Assembly (NCBI RefSeq): GCF_027257975.1
Contig: NZ_JANZKX010000001.1
Coordinates: forward strand, 930,001 to 994,000
Direction of reading: 5' to 3'
Origin: Pelomonas sp. BJYL3
GTDB taxonomy: Bacteria > Pseudomonadota > Gammaproteobacteria > Burkholderiales > Burkholderiaceae_C
Length of the DNA stretch: 64,000 nucleotides
Each line of letters begins with the position of its first letter. The stretch's first letter is position 1. Position numbers and translations under genes: made by a program. Shown piece by piece: positions 8,658 through 17,035 of this stretch. The notes under the pieces were generated by a model. That model did no database searches, was not told the DNA's origin, and worked only from the letters and a program-made list of their open reading frames with translations.

Positions 8658-10442
8658 ATGCCTCGTTCCCTGTTCCCGCTGCTTCGCCCCTCTCGGCTGG
8701 CCCTGGCTTGTGCCTTGAGCCTGGGCGCCCTCGCCCTGTCGACGCATGCCGACGAAGCCGCGGCCACGGACCCCGCAGCCCCTGCCCTGCCGGTCCAGAA
8801 CTCCACCATGGACGCCCCCATGTTCTACCAGCTGCTGGTGGGCGAGATGGAGCTGCGCTCGGGCGAGGTCGGCGTGGCCTACCAGGTGCTGCTGGATGCG
8901 GCCCGGCGCTCACAGGACGAGACCCTCTACAAGCGCGTCGTGCAGATCGCCGTGCAGGGACGCGCCGGCGAGCAGGCGCTGGTCGCCGCCAAGGCCTGGC
9001 GGGACGGCGTGCCTGGCTCTCTCGAAGCCCACCAGACCACGCTGCAGCTGCTGGCTCTGCTGAACAAGCCCCAGGAGCTGGCCGGCCCCGTGCAGAGCCT
9101 GCTGAAGCTGGGCAGCGAGTCGCAGTCGCAGCATCTGCTGCGCACGCTGCCGGGGCTCTTTGCCCGCGCGCCCGAGCCGCAGCGCGTGCTGGACGCCCTG
9201 CAGCCGACGCTGCAGACCGCCGCCCGCAACCCGGCCCTGCGCCAGGGCGCGCAGCTCTGCGAGGCCCGCCTGCAGCTGGCCGCCGGCCATGCGGCACCGG
9301 CCTGGACGCTCACCGAGCAGGTGCTGCAGCAGGAGCCGGCCCAGGAAGAGGCCCTGAGCCTGGCCCTGGACCTGATGGACCGTCAGCCCGCGGCCGAAGC
9401 GCCGGTGCGGGCCGCCCTGACTGCCCGGCCTGATCACCACGGCCTGCGCCAGGCCTACGCCCGCGCCCTGGCGCGCTCGCAGCGCCTGGTCGAGGCCGCG
9501 GCCGAGTTCCGCCGCCTGACCGTCGATCAGCCGGATCAGCCCACGCCCTGGTATGCCCTGGGGTCGCTGGAGCTGGAGCTGCGCCACCCCGAACGCGCCG
9601 AACCCGCGCTGCTGACCTTCCTGAAGCGCCTGGAAGAGTCCGCCAGCAGCGGCGAGCTCACCGAGTCCGGCCGCGAGGCCCGCCAGCAGGCCTGGCTGCT
9701 GCTGTCGCGCGTGGCGGAGCAGCGCAAGGACTGGAAGGCCGCGCAGGCCTGGCTGGACCGCATCGAGGTGGCCACGCCGCGTGCCGACCTCAGCTACCGC
9801 AAGGCCCTGCTGCTGGCCCGGCAGGGTCGCCTGGACCAGGCCCGCCAGCTGATCCACGAGCTGCCCGGCGAGACCGACGAGCAGCTGCGCACCCGCTTCA
9901 TGGCCGAGTCCCAGCTGCTGCGCGACCTGCAGCAGTGGCCCGCCGCCTACGAGCTGCTGGGCCAGGCCACCGCCCGCCTGCCGGCCGACGCCGACCTGCT
10001 GTACGAGCAGGCCATGATGGCCGAGAAGCTCAACCGGCTGGACGAGATGGAGCAGCAGCTGCGCAAGGCCATCGAGATCAGCCCCAAGCATTTCCATGCC
10101 TACAACGCGCTGGGCTATTCCCTGGCCGATCGCAAGCTGCGCCTGGACGAAGCCCGTGAACTCATCGTCAAGGCCCTTAGCCTGGCCCCCAAGGAGCCGG
10201 CCATCGTCGACAGCATGGGCTGGGTGGAATACCGCCTGGGCCGCCTGCAGGAGGCCGCGCGCTGGCTGGCCGAGGCCTATGCCAGCCGCCCCGACGGCGA
10301 CATCGCCGCCCACCTGGGCGAGGTCCTGTGGCAGGCCGGCCAGAAGGACAAGGCACGGCAGGTGTGGGCCGAGGGCCTCAAGCGTGAGCCGGGCAATGAG
10401 GCCATACAGGAGGCCCGCCAGCGGCTGCAGGCGGCACCCTGA
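8658..10442 (+). CDS. Exported tetratricopeptide-repeat protein
   Basis: A 594-residue protein with an N-terminal signal peptide (LALACALSLGALALSTHA, cleavage near residue 36) followed by repeated helical pairs of TPR type, clearest near the C-terminus (NALGYSLADRKLRLDEA; DSMGWVEYRLGRLQEA; AHLGEVLWQAGQKDKA). ATG 8658 is chosen because GGAG lies 5 bases upstream and the signal peptide begins there, although the frame is open from 8409. A TAGAAT at 8606-8611 may be its -10 element. It overlaps lolB by one base (TGATG). A TPR protein ahead of lolB is typical of Burkholderiales and suggests an envelope role, but none can be assigned. Confidence 0.85.
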   Translation: MPRSLFPLLRPSRLALACALSLGALALSTHADEAAATDPAAPALPVQNSTMDAPMFYQLLVGEMELRSGEVGVAYQVLLDAARRSQDETLYKRVVQIAVQGRAGEQALVAAKAWRDGVPGSLEAHQTTLQLLALLNKPQELAGPVQSLLKLGSESQSQHLLRTLPGLFARAPEPQRVLDALQPTLQTAARNPALRQGAQLCEARLQLAAGHAAPAWTLTEQVLQQEPAQEEALSLALDLMDRQPAAEAPVRAALTARPDHHGLRQAYARALARSQRLVEAAAEFRRLTVDQPDQPTPWYALGSLELELRHPERAEPALLTFLKRLEESASSGELTESGREARQQAWLLLSRVAEQRKDWKAAQAWLDRIEVATPRADLSYRKALLLARQGRLDQARQLIHELPGETDEQLRTRFMAESQLLRDLQQWPAAYELLGQATARLPADADLLYEQAMMAEKLNRLDEMEQQLRKAIEISPKHFHAYNALGYSLADRKLRLDEARELIVKALSLAPKEPAIVDSMGWVEYRLGRLQEAARWLAEAYASRPDGDIAAHLGEVLWQAGQKDKARQVWAEGLKREPGNEAIQEARQRLQAAP

Positions 10443-11071
10443 TGCGTGGTCGCCTGCGTGATCAGTCGCATGCCCTGATGCGTGCCTTGATGCGTGCCCT
10501 GCCCCCGGCGGCCTTCGCCGCCGTGCTGGTGTCGGCGCTGGGCGCCTGTGCTCACGGTCCGCGCCGCGCGGACATTGCACCGGCCCAGGCAAGACCTGAC
10601 CCTGGCGCCGTACCGGCGCGCAGCTTCAGCGGCAAGCTCAGCGTGCAGGTGCCGGCGCAGCCGGGCCAGCGCGTCGCCCAGGGCGGCAGCGGCAGCTTCG
10701 AGCTGCTGGGCGATGCCGGCGAGGGGCAGCTGGAGTTGTCGACCCCCACCGGCTCGCTGCTGGCCCGCGTGCGCTGGAGCCCCACCAGCGTCAGCCTGGA
10801 GCAGCCCAGGGAGCAGCGCAGCTTTGACAGCCTGGATGCGCTGACCCTGGAGCTGCTGGGCGAAGCGGTGCCCGTGGCCGCCCTCTTCGACTGGCTGCGC
10901 GGCCGCCCCTGGGCCGGCGCCGCCACGGCGACGCTGCCGGCGCCTGCGCAGGGCTTCGAGCAACTGGGCTGGCGGGTAGAGACCGACCGCCTGGCCGAGG
11001 GCCTGCTCGTCGCCCAGCAGCAGGGCGGACGCGCCGCCACGTTGCGGGTGAGACTGGCTCGCGAAGACTGA
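10442..11071 (+). CDS. lolB: Outer-membrane lipoprotein receptor LolB
   Basis: A 209-residue lipoprotein that accepts lipoproteins from LolA and inserts them into the outer membrane. The lipobox LGAC places the lipidated Cys at residue 36 of the longest form. The body shows the LolB pattern: FSGKLSVQV, GSGSFELLG, GELLGEAVPVAALFDWLRGRPW and the trailing QLGWRVE. The ATG at 10442 overlaps the upstream stop; in-frame ATGs at 10478 and 10490 would give a more ordinary signal-peptide length. Order TPR-lolB-ispE is conserved in related bacteria. Confidence 0.9.
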   Translation: MRGRLRDQSHALMRALMRALPPAAFAAVLVSALGACAHGPRRADIAPAQARPDPGAVPARSFSGKLSVQVPAQPGQRVAQGGSGSFELLGDAGEGQLELSTPTGSLLARVRWSPTSVSLEQPREQRSFDSLDALTLELLGEAVPVAALFDWLRGRPWAGAATATLPAPAQGFEQLGWRVETDRLAEGLLVAQQQGGRAATLRVRLARED

Positions 11072-11114
11072 TCGCTGATCGGCGAGCCGGCATACTGCTC
11101 GCCTGGCGGCCTCC

Positions 11115-12161
11115 TTGTCCGCCCCTTCTGCTCCCGACCCCATGCAAGCGCTCTACGACGTCCCGGCCCCGGCCAAGCTCAACCTCTTCCTCCATGTGGT
11201 GGGCAAGCGGCCGGATGGCTATCACCTGCTGGAATCGGTCTTCGCCCTGGTGGACTGGGCCGACACCCTGCATTTCGAGCGGCGCGGCGATGGCCTGCTG
11301 CAACGCCACGACCGCGGTGACGCCCTGCCCGCAGACGATCTGTGCCTGCGCGCCGCCCGCCTGCTGCAGGCCGAGAGCGGCTGCACGCTGGGCGCGGACA
11401 TCCACATCGAGAAGCGCCTGCCCAGCGGCGCCGGCATGGGCGGCGGCTCCTCAGATGCCGCATCCACCCTGCTGGCGCTGAACCGGCTGTGGGGCCTGCA
11501 CTGGCCGCTGTCGCGCCTGCTGCCCCTGGGACTGAAGCTGGGCGCCGACGTGCCCTTCTTCCTGGGCGGACGCAACGCCTTCGTGCAGGGCATCGGTGAA
11601 GACCTGACCCCCATCGAACTGCCGGAGCAGACCTTCGCCATCGTCAAGCCCGACGTCAGCATCCCGACCAAGGATATTTTTTCGAGCCCCCTCTTGCAGC
11701 GCTCCGAAAGTCTGGCTATAGTTGCGGTCTTTCCTGAGCACGGCAGCAAAATTAGCACCGAGCCAAGTGAGAGCAGCAGAACAGATGTTGCCGACACTTC
11801 GCAAAATGCAAAAAATTCTGCTTCGCGAGTGGAACTGAACGCTGAAAGTTGTGCTAGAATCGCAGGCTTTCTGGAAATCGAAAAAAATTCCTCGCAGGAA
11901 ACAAATTCCTCGCGGAATGATTTGCAGAAACCCGCTGAGCAGTACAGCAGTCAAGTGACGCAGGCCCTCGCTCTGCTCGAATCGAGATTCGGCAACAGCC
12001 GGATGACAGGTTCAGGCAGCGCAGTGTTCGCTACTGTTCAAGGGAAAGATGGCATGTCGAACCAGCCCATGGCGACATTACCGGAGCTGCCTCCGGGATG
12101 GGTTGGCAAGGTGTGCCGCAGTCTGGTCCAGCACCCGCTTCGCGGATGGGCTGAAGACTGA
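11115..12161 (+). CDS. ispE: 4-diphosphocytidyl-2-C-methyl-D-erythritol kinase with an internal insert
   Basis: IspE phosphorylates CDP-methylerythritol in the MEP isoprenoid pathway. The N-terminal PAPAKLNLFLHVVGKRPDGYH, the GHMP-kinase ATP loop LPSGAGMGGGSSDAAS and the C-terminal RMTGSGSAVFA are intact. The protein has 348 residues against the usual 280-300. The excess lies between IFSSPLLQR and NDLQKPAE (bases 11703-11915), where 71 residues replace about 30. This stretch is Ser/Glu/Asn-rich and strikingly AT-rich compared with its surroundings. It keeps frame, so the enzyme may still work. A start 27 bases downstream (MQALYDVPAPAK) is also possible. Confidence 0.93.
   Translation: MSAPSAPDPMQALYDVPAPAKLNLFLHVVGKRPDGYHLLESVFALVDWADTLHFERRGDGLLQRHDRGDALPADDLCLRAARLLQAESGCTLGADIHIEKRLPSGAGMGGGSSDAASTLLALNRLWGLHWPLSRLLPLGLKLGADVPFFLGGRNAFVQGIGEDLTPIELPEQTFAIVKPDVSIPTKDIFSSPLLQRSESLAIVAVFPEHGSKISTEPSESSRTDVADTSQNAKNSASRVELNAESCARIAGFLEIEKNSSQETNSSRNDLQKPAEQYSSQVTQALALLESRFGNSRMTGSGSAVFATVQGKDGMSNQPMATLPELPPGWVGKVCRSLVQHPLRGWAED
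11694..11722 (+). promoter_or_regulatory. Sigma70-like promoter inside ispE
   Basis: TTGCAG and TATAGT are separated by exactly 17 bases within the AT-rich insert of ispE. Transcription would run toward tRNA-Gln and prs. This is a sequence match only. Confidence 0.45.
11702..11871 (+). repeat. Diverged direct duplication within ispE (two copies, 138-bp offset)
   Basis: The segment at 11702-11733 recurs at about 11840-11871. Both contain GAAAGT, then GCTA-A-T and GC-G-CTTTC at matching spacing, with about 22 of 32 bases identical from 11706 on. The 138-base offset is a multiple of three (46 codons), so the copy does not break the ispE frame. Just downstream lie two short palindromes, TTCCTCGCAGGAA and ATTCCTCGCGGAAT (11888-11918). 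Confidence 0.55.
11852..11860 (+). promoter_or_regulatory. Extended -10 promoter candidate inside ispE
   Basis: TGC-TAGAAT forms an extended -10 motif in the second copy of a duplicated segment. The -35 region is weak. It lies about 340 bases before tRNA-Gln and could drive tRNA-Gln and prs. Confidence 0.45.
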
Positions 12162-12199
12162 AGAGTACAAGGGTGCTGCAGCTCTGCAGTGTCCTGTGT

Positions 12200-12276
12200 A
12201 GGGGAGTCGCCAAGTTGGTTAAGGCATCGGATTTTGATTCCGACATGCGAGGGTTCGAGTCCTTCCTCCCCTGCCA
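12200..12276 (+). tRNA. tRNA-Gln (UUG)
   Basis: A 77-nt cloverleaf: acceptor AGGGGAG/CTCCCCT, D arm GCC...GGC, anticodon loop TTTTGAT with anticodon TTG, T arm GAGGG-TTCGAGT-CCTTC, discriminator G and an encoded CCA. It lies between ispE and prs, its usual place in Burkholderiales, and is probably co-transcribed with prs. Confidence 0.96.
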
Positions 12277-12342
12277 AATTTCATTGCTTACCTCCCGGAC
12301 CCGCTGGGTAGGCCACGGGGCCATTGACTCAAAGGATGGCCT

Positions 12343-13305
12343 GTGCTGCTGAATACCGTCCTCTTCACCGGCAACGCAAACCCGGTGCTCTCCCAAGAAA
12401 TCGCCACCCATCTGGGTCTGGAACTCGGCAAGGCTTCGGTCGGCCGTTTCTCTGATGGCGAAGTCGCGGTCGAGATCCAGCAAAACGTCCGCGCCCGCGA
12501 CGTCTTCGTGGTCCAGCCCACCTGCGCCCCCACGAACGACAACCTGATGGAACTGCTGGTGATGGTCGACGCGCTCAAGCGCGCCAGCGCCCGCCGCATC
12601 ACCGCCGTCATTCCCTACTTCGGCTATGCCCGCCAGGACCGCCGTCCGCGTTCCACCCGCGTGCCCATCTCGGCCAAGGTCGTGGCCAATCTGCTGGAGA
12701 CCGTGGGCGTCGAGCGCGTGCTGACCATGGACCTGCACGCCGACCAGATCCAGGGCTTCTTCGACATCCCCGTCGACAACATCTACGCCAGCCCCGTGCT
12801 GCTGTCGGACCTCAAGGCCCGCAACTACAGCAACCTGGTGGTGGTGAGCCCGGACGTCGGCGGCGTGGTCCGCGCCCGCGCCCTGGCCAAGCAGCTGGGC
12901 TGCGACCTGGCCATCATCGACAAGCGCCGCCCCGCCGCCAACGTCTCCGAGGTGATGCACGTCATCGGTGACATCGACGGCCGCAACTGCGTGATCATGG
13001 ACGACATGATCGACACCGCAGGCACCCTGGTGAAGGCCGCCGAGGTGCTGAAGGACCGTGGCGCCAAGCGCGTGTTCGCCTACTGCACCCACCCCATCCT
13101 GTCCGGCCCGGCCATCGATCGCATCACGACCTCGGCCCTGGACGAAGTGATCATCACCAACACCATCCCGCTGTCGGAAGCCGCCAAGGCCTGCGGCAAG
13201 ATCCGCCAGCTGTCGGTCGCCTTCCTGTTCGCCGAGACCATCCGTCGCATCTCCGACGGCGAATCGGTGACCTCGCTGTTCTCCGAGCAGAACAACAATT
13301 TCTGA
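12343..13305 (+). CDS. prs: Ribose-phosphate pyrophosphokinase
   Basis: This 320-residue PRPP synthase supplies PRPP for nucleotide, histidine and NAD synthesis. It has [16 protein letters not shown] at the N-terminus, the ATP-loop region FGYARQDRR, the metal-binding [18 protein letters not shown] and the PRPP-binding loop [12 protein letters not shown]. The start is GTG 12343, with AGGA about 6 bases upstream; the nearby ATG 12336 is out of frame. It follows tRNA-Gln with a 66-base spacer and ends in two hairpins. Confidence 0.96.
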   Translation: MLLNTVLFTGNANPVLSQEIATHLGLELGKASVGRFSDGEVAVEIQQNVRARDVFVVQPTCAPTNDNLMELLVMVDALKRASARRITAVIPYFGYARQDRRPRSTRVPISAKVVANLLETVGVERVLTMDLHADQIQGFFDIPVDNIYASPVLLSDLKARNYSNLVVVSPDVGGVVRARALAKQLGCDLAIIDKRRPAANVSEVMHVIGDIDGRNCVIMDDMIDTAGTLVKAAEVLKDRGAKRVFAYCTHPILSGPAIDRITTSALDEVIITNTIPLSEAAKACGKIRQLSVAFLFAETIRRISDGESVTSLFSEQNNNF

Positions 13306-13314
13306 TCTGAAGCC

Positions 13315-13374
13315 GGGCGCTCCTCGCAAGGGAGCGCCCGCTTGTTTGTGACCGGCCCGTCGGGCCGGTTTTTG
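13315..13374 (+). terminator. Tandem hairpins ending prs, the second a Rho-independent terminator
   Basis: GGGCGCTCC at 13315-13323 pairs with GGAGCGCCC at 13331-13339. A second stem, ACCGGCCCG with CGGGCCGGT at 13351-13369, is followed by a run of five T (13369-13373). Confidence 0.8.
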
Positions 13375-13441
13375 TCAGCGACCTTCGGGTCGCATCCACG
13401 GGTGCCTGGTCGCGGGCATCCATCCATTCTTGGAGAAACCT

Positions 13442-14065
13442 ATGAAATTCGTCGCTTTTGAGCGCAAGCTGCAGGGGACCGGAGCGAGCCGCCGCCTGCG
13501 TATCGCTGGCAAGGTGCCTGGCATCGTCTACGGCGCTGGCGAACCCGCCACCATCGAGCTGGACCACAACGCCCTGTATCACGCCCTGAAGAAGGAAGCG
13601 TTCCACAGCTCCATCCTCGAGATGGAACTGAACGGCACCGTGACCAAGGTCCTGCTGCGTGACTTCCAGATGCACCCCTACAAGCCGCAAGTCCAGCACA
13701 TCGACTTCCAGCGCGTGGATGCCACCACCAAGATCTCCAAGAAGGTGCCCCTGCACTTCGTGGGCGAAGCCGAGTCCCCGGCCGTCAAGACCGACAAGTG
13801 CACGGTCAACCACGTGATCACCCAGCTGGAGATCAACTGCCTGGCCGAACAGCTGCCCGAGTTCATCGAAGTGGACCTGAGCAAGCTGACCCTGGGCCAC
13901 TCGGTGCACGTGAACGACCTGGTCGTGGCTTCCCACGTCAAGATCGTGACCCACGGCAAGCCGAACCCCGTGGTCGCCACCGCCGTGCCCCCGGTCGTGG
14001 AAGAGATCGTCGTGGCTGCCGCTCCGGCCGCCGACGACAAGAAGGGCAAGAAGGGCAAGAAGTAA
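13442..14065 (+). CDS. rplY: 50S ribosomal protein L25/general stress protein Ctc
   Basis: A 207-residue long-form L25 (TL5/Ctc type) that binds 5S rRNA. The N-terminal L25 domain ([20 protein letters not shown]...GKVPGIVYG) is followed by the Ctc beta domain, and the tail is Lys/Gly-rich (KKGKKGKK). ATG 13442 has GGAG 6 bases upstream and begins the conserved sequence; an in-frame TTG at 13430 is less likely. It stands between prs and pth as in related genomes and ends in a strong terminator. Confidence 0.96.
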   Translation: MKFVAFERKLQGTGASRRLRIAGKVPGIVYGAGEPATIELDHNALYHALKKEAFHSSILEMELNGTVTKVLLRDFQMHPYKPQVQHIDFQRVDATTKISKKVPLHFVGEAESPAVKTDKCTVNHVITQLEINCLAEQLPEFIEVDLSKLTLGHSVHVNDLVVASHVKIVTHGKPNPVVATAVPPVVEEIVVAAAPAADDKKGKKGKK

Positions 14066-14087
14066 TTCTTCGCCGCCTTGCGCAAGA

Positions 14088-14113
14088 AGCCCCGCCCTGG
14101 CGGGGCTTTTTTT
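14088..14113 (+). terminator. Rho-independent terminator after rplY
   Basis: AGCCCCG at 14088-14094 pairs with CGGGGCT at 14101-14107 and is followed by seven T in a row. Confidence 0.9.
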
Positions 14114-14253
14114 CGTCTGTACGGCCCGGCTGCGCTGGGTGGTGTGCCGCCCATCGCACGGCCGCCCTGACATCCTGAATCCTTGGTGGCCCCGGCAGGC
14201 CTCTGGCGTCTGAGCGCCGGCATGTCGCCGGCGTCCAAGCCAAGGAGCTTTCC

Positions 14254-14397
14254 ATGTTCTTCCTTCCGGCGCTGGGCCCCCAGCATGCCCGTGTCAATGA
14301 CCCGTTCGGTACACGGGGTCAGGTCTTGTCCTGCAGTGGCGGCATCGCCGAACATCGGCGTCAGCACACGCATTCGCAACAGGGAGACCTCCGATGA
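14254..14397 (+). CDS. Candidate small protein upstream of and coupled to the AhpD-like gene
   Basis: A 47-codon frame (MFFLPALGPQHARVNDPF...) begins 6 bases after AAGGAG (14242-14247) and its TGA overlaps the next ATG (ATGA). That arrangement would suit a translated, coupled small gene or leader peptide. No homology was recognised, and the frame contains a copy of a dispersed 14-mer at 14315-14328, so it may be chance. Confidence 0.3.
   Translation: MFFLPALGPQHARVNDPFGTRGQVLSCSGGIAEHRRQHTHSQQGDLR
14315..14328 (-). repeat. Dispersed 14-mer CAAGACCTGACCCC, exact copy 1
   Basis: Present as the reverse complement upstream of the AhpD-like gene, inside the candidate small frame. Confidence 0.85.
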
Positions 14398-14771
14398 GCT
14401 CGAGCTACCAGACCCCCGAAGACCTGCTGCTGGCCCGCCAGCTCGCCGAGAAGGTGCCCCTGGAGTCGCAGGCCTGGCTGGCCTTCGACCATGCCGTCTT
14501 CCGCGAGGGCGGCCGCATCGGCGCGAAGGAGCGCGAATGGATCGCCCTGGGCGTGGCCCTCGCCACGCAGTGCGCCTACTGCATCGACGTGCACGTGCGC
14601 GGCGCGCGGCGCCAGGGCAGCACGGCCGAGGAGCTGGCCGAGGTGGCCGCCGTGGCCGCGGCCGTCAAGGGAGGGGCCACCCTCGCACACGGCCTCATGG
14701 CGCTGCGCCTGCACGAGTCCCTCGGCGCGCCTGCCGCTGCCGCTGCCGCAGGCGCGGCACCGCAGGCCTGA
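14394..14771 (+). CDS. Carboxymuconolactone decarboxylase/AhpD-family protein
   Basis: A 125-residue protein with the AhpD-type redox motif CAYC followed by IDVHVRGAR and the helical [11 protein letters not shown]-like segment. Members are peroxidase partners or decarboxylases; the CxxC with a downstream His favours a thiol-redox role, but the substrate is unknown. AGGGAG 7 bases before the ATG supports the start. The C-terminal 20 residues are Ala-rich and probably disordered. Confidence 0.85.
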   Translation: MSSSYQTPEDLLLARQLAEKVPLESQAWLAFDHAVFREGGRIGAKEREWIALGVALATQCAYCIDVHVRGARRQGSTAEELAEVAAVAAAVKGGATLAHGLMALRLHESLGAPAAAAAAGAAPQA

Positions 14772-14807
14772 GCAGCTCTGCGGATGCGGGGCGGACATCG
14801 GGGCTGG

Positions 14808-14813
14808 GATAAT
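14808..14813 (+). promoter_or_regulatory. Candidate -10 element for a leaderless pth transcript
   Basis: GATAAT lies 7 bases before the pth ATG with no Shine-Dalgarno sequence between, the same spacing as at nadK. The -35 region is not obvious. Confidence 0.4.
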
Positions 14814-14820
14814 CAGCCCC

Positions 14821-15762
14821 ATGATTCGACTCTTTGTCGGCCTGGGCAACCCAGGCCCTGAATACGAGGACACCCGCCACAACGCCGGCTTCTGGTGGAT
14901 AGACCAGCTGGCCCGGCGCCTGGGTGGCAGCCTGCAGCTCGACAAGAGCTACTACGGCATGGTGGCCCGCATCAACAACGCCCCCGGTGCCAGCGGCCCC
15001 ATCTGGCTGCTGCAGCCGCTCACCTACATGAACCTCTCGGGCAAGTCGGTGGCGGCGCTGGCGCGCTTCTTCAAGATCACGCCCGAGGAGATCCTGGCCA
15101 TCCACGACGAGCTGGACCTTCCCCCCGGCGAGATGAAGATGAAGCAGGGCGGCGGCACCGGCGGCCACAACGGCCTCAAGGACATGCAGGCCCAGCTGGG
15201 CTCGGGCAATTTCTGGCGCCTGCGCCTGGGCATCGGCCATCCAGGCCACAAGGGCGAGGTGGCCGCCTATGTGCTGCGCAAGCCGCCGGTCGATGAGCGC
15301 ATCGGCGTCGAGCAATGCATTGCCAAGAGCCTGGACGCCGTGGAGCTCATGCTCAAGGGCGACATGGCCAAGGCCCTGGCCCAGATCCATGCCAAGCCGC
15401 CCCGGCCCAAGCCACCGCGCCCCGCCCCCGCCGAGGGCGCTCCCGCTGGGGCCGGCGCACCGACGGTGCCGGGCGGCCCGGTGCCAAGGGCCGCGGCGTC
15501 ATCGGCAGCCGTGGCAGGCCCGCAGTCAAGCCCGCAGCCAGGCCCACAGCCGAGTTCCCCCACCGCTTCGGCGGCACCTTCGCTGGCCACAGCACTGCCA
15601 GCTTCGCCCGCAACGTCTTCCCAGGCCGCGCCGGCTGGCACGCAGGCGCCAGCCGCAGGAGCCGCCCCCCGCACCGCCCCGTCACCGGCCAAGGCGGCGG
15701 GGGCGTTGTCCTCCGCCTTGTCCTCCGCCCTGGCTTCGGCCCTGGGCAGGAACAAGACCTGA
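14821..15762 (+). CDS. pth: Peptidyl-tRNA hydrolase with a long Ala/Pro-rich C-terminal tail
   Basis: Pth cleaves peptidyl-tRNA released from stalled ribosomes. The core is canonical: [18 protein letters not shown] with catalytic His20, [19 protein letters not shown] and [12 protein letters not shown]. The core ends near residue 192 (about 195 residues is normal), but the frame continues to 313 with a low-complexity Ala/Pro/Ser tail. The stop codon lies inside the dispersed repeat CAAGACCTGACCCC. ATG 14821 is certain from homology although the frame is open upstream. Confidence 0.95.
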   Translation: MIRLFVGLGNPGPEYEDTRHNAGFWWIDQLARRLGGSLQLDKSYYGMVARINNAPGASGPIWLLQPLTYMNLSGKSVAALARFFKITPEEILAIHDELDLPPGEMKMKQGGGTGGHNGLKDMQAQLGSGNFWRLRLGIGHPGHKGEVAAYVLRKPPVDERIGVEQCIAKSLDAVELMLKGDMAKALAQIHAKPPRPKPPRPAPAEGAPAGAGAPTVPGGPVPRAAASSAAVAGPQSSPQPGPQPSSPTASAAPSLATALPASPATSSQAAPAGTQAPAAGAAPRTAPSPAKAAGALSSALSSALASALGRNKT

Positions 15763-15766
15763 CCCC
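15753..15766 (+). repeat. Dispersed 14-mer CAAGACCTGACCCC, exact copy 2
   Basis: Contains the TGA stop of pth. Confidence 0.85.
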
Positions 15767-15786
15767 GCTGGCCGGGGCCGCGCACC

Positions 15787-16338
15787 ATGCCGACGATGCC
15801 GCCCCGCGCGATCCAGGCCCTGCTGCTCGGCGCACTGGCTTTGGCCCCCCTCGCAGCGCTGAGCCAGGCTGGCCCCGGGCAGCTCACCCTCTACCGGTGC
15901 GGCACGCAGGGGCGCGAGCTGCGCAACACGCCCTGCCCTCAGGAGCCCGGCGCCAGCCAGGTGCTGCACTACGACCCTGACGATGCGCAGGCCGCGGCGG
16001 CCGCGCAGGAGCGGATCCGCCGGGAAGGCCTGCTGATCGAGCGGCAGGCCCGCGAACGCGAAGCACGCGACCGTGCCGAGCGCCGCGCCGTGGAGCGGGC
16101 AGACCCAGGAGTGTCGATGGGGCCCAAGGCCCAGCCCCTGAGCGCAGCCACAGCGGCTCCGGCACCGCCAGCCCCGCAGCGCCGGGCCGGGGCCCGCCAC
16201 GGCAGGCCGCCAGGCAAGACGGCCAACAAGGCGCCCAACCAGACGCAGCACAAGCCGCAGCACAAGCCGGAGCCGCCGCCACCACCGCAAAAGGGCGTCG
16301 AGCCGGCACCGCAAGGCCCTGCCGCGCAAACGCCCTAG
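15787..16338 (+). CDS. Exported DUF4124-like protein, Pro/Gln-rich tail
   Basis: A 183-residue protein with a signal peptide (LLLGALALAPLAALSQA), then a short DUF4124-like domain (LTLYRCGTQGRELRNTPCP) with two Cys, a charged helix of Arg/Glu repeats (about residues 65-100) and a basic Pro/His/Gln-rich tail. A nearer ATG at 15796 would give MPPRAIQALLL. The function is unknown. It begins 24 bases after pth. Confidence 0.7.
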   Translation: MPTMPPRAIQALLLGALALAPLAALSQAGPGQLTLYRCGTQGRELRNTPCPQEPGASQVLHYDPDDAQAAAAAQERIRREGLLIERQAREREARDRAERRAVERADPGVSMGPKAQPLSAATAAPAPPAPQRRAGARHGRPPGKTANKAPNQTQHKPQHKPEPPPPPQKGVEPAPQGPAAQTP

Positions 16339-16367
16339 CGTCCTGCGCGGCCCGAGGCCACTGCGGC

Positions 16368-16444
16368 GGGCGGGCGGGCGGGCGGGCGGGCGGGCAGGCA
16401 GGCAGGCAGGCGGGCAGGCGGGCAGGCGGGCAGGCGGGCAGGCA
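16368..16444 (+). repeat. Tetranucleotide GGGC/GGCA microsatellite
   Basis: About 19 units of four bases, first GGGC and then a mix of GGCA and GGGC, start 30 bases after the preceding gene. The bases from here to the riboswitch at 16739 (about 290) contain no gene I can support; TAGAAT at 16726-16731 is a possible -10 for the riboswitch transcript. Confidence 0.9.
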
Positions 16445-16738
16445 GACCGGCGGGCGTGCGGGCCCATGCCTAGGCCCATCGCCCGGGCGCTGCCCACGCG
16501 CATGCCCACGGCATGCGCCATGCACCCCCTTCACCGCGCTTCGTCACCCCTGCCCGGGTCACATGCCGGCCCCTGCGCCTCTACCGTCGCCGGCGCTCCC
16601 GAGTGCTCCCGGGGCCGCCCGCCGCGAAGGTCCCACCCAAGGCTTGACGGCGCCCGGCCCGTGGCGCCGGGGCGGCTTGAGCCCGGTCAAGCCACGCTGT
16701 CAGCGATCACTCGGCCAGCCTGGACTAGAATGCGCGCT

Positions 16739-16945
16739 GTTGGTGCTCGCCCCGACCCATCGGTCAGGGCAGTTAAACGGGAATCAGAAAGGAACGCCTC
16801 CACGAGGCCGCCCCAACCTGAGCTGTCCCCGCAACGGTAAGCGGACAAGGCTGCAAGGCCTTCAGTCGCTGCACATGAATCCACTGGTGCCCCGGCACTG
16901 GGAAGGATGCAGCGACGCGATCCGCCAGCCCGGATACCGGCCAAC
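16739..16945 (+). promoter_or_regulatory. Cobalamin riboswitch aptamer
   Basis: The conserved elements appear in order: GTTGG at 16739-16743 pairing with CCAAC at 16941-16945 (outer stem), GTTAAACGGGAATC, GCTGTCCCCGCAACGGTAAGC, CCACTG...GGGAAGG, and the B12-box-like AGCCCGGATACCGGCC. It precedes btuB and the cobalamin operon, so high adenosylcobalamin should lower their expression. Confidence 0.93.
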
Positions 16946-16949
16946 GGGT

Positions 16950-16979
16950 GAGGTGACTGCGCAAGCAGCGCCTCGTTTT
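16950..16979 (+). terminator. Terminator-like expression platform of the cobalamin riboswitch
   Basis: Just after the aptamer, GAGGTGACTGC and GCAGCGCCTC form a 10-bp stem (one bulged A) around a GCAA tetraloop, followed by GTTTT. It fits transcription attenuation. ACGGG at 16944 and CCCGT near 17024 might form the alternative pairing. Confidence 0.6.
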
Positions 16980-17035
16980 CACAGGAGCCTGCGGGGAAGC
17001 TGGCACCTGGACCGCCTCGTAGTCCCGTTTTTCTC

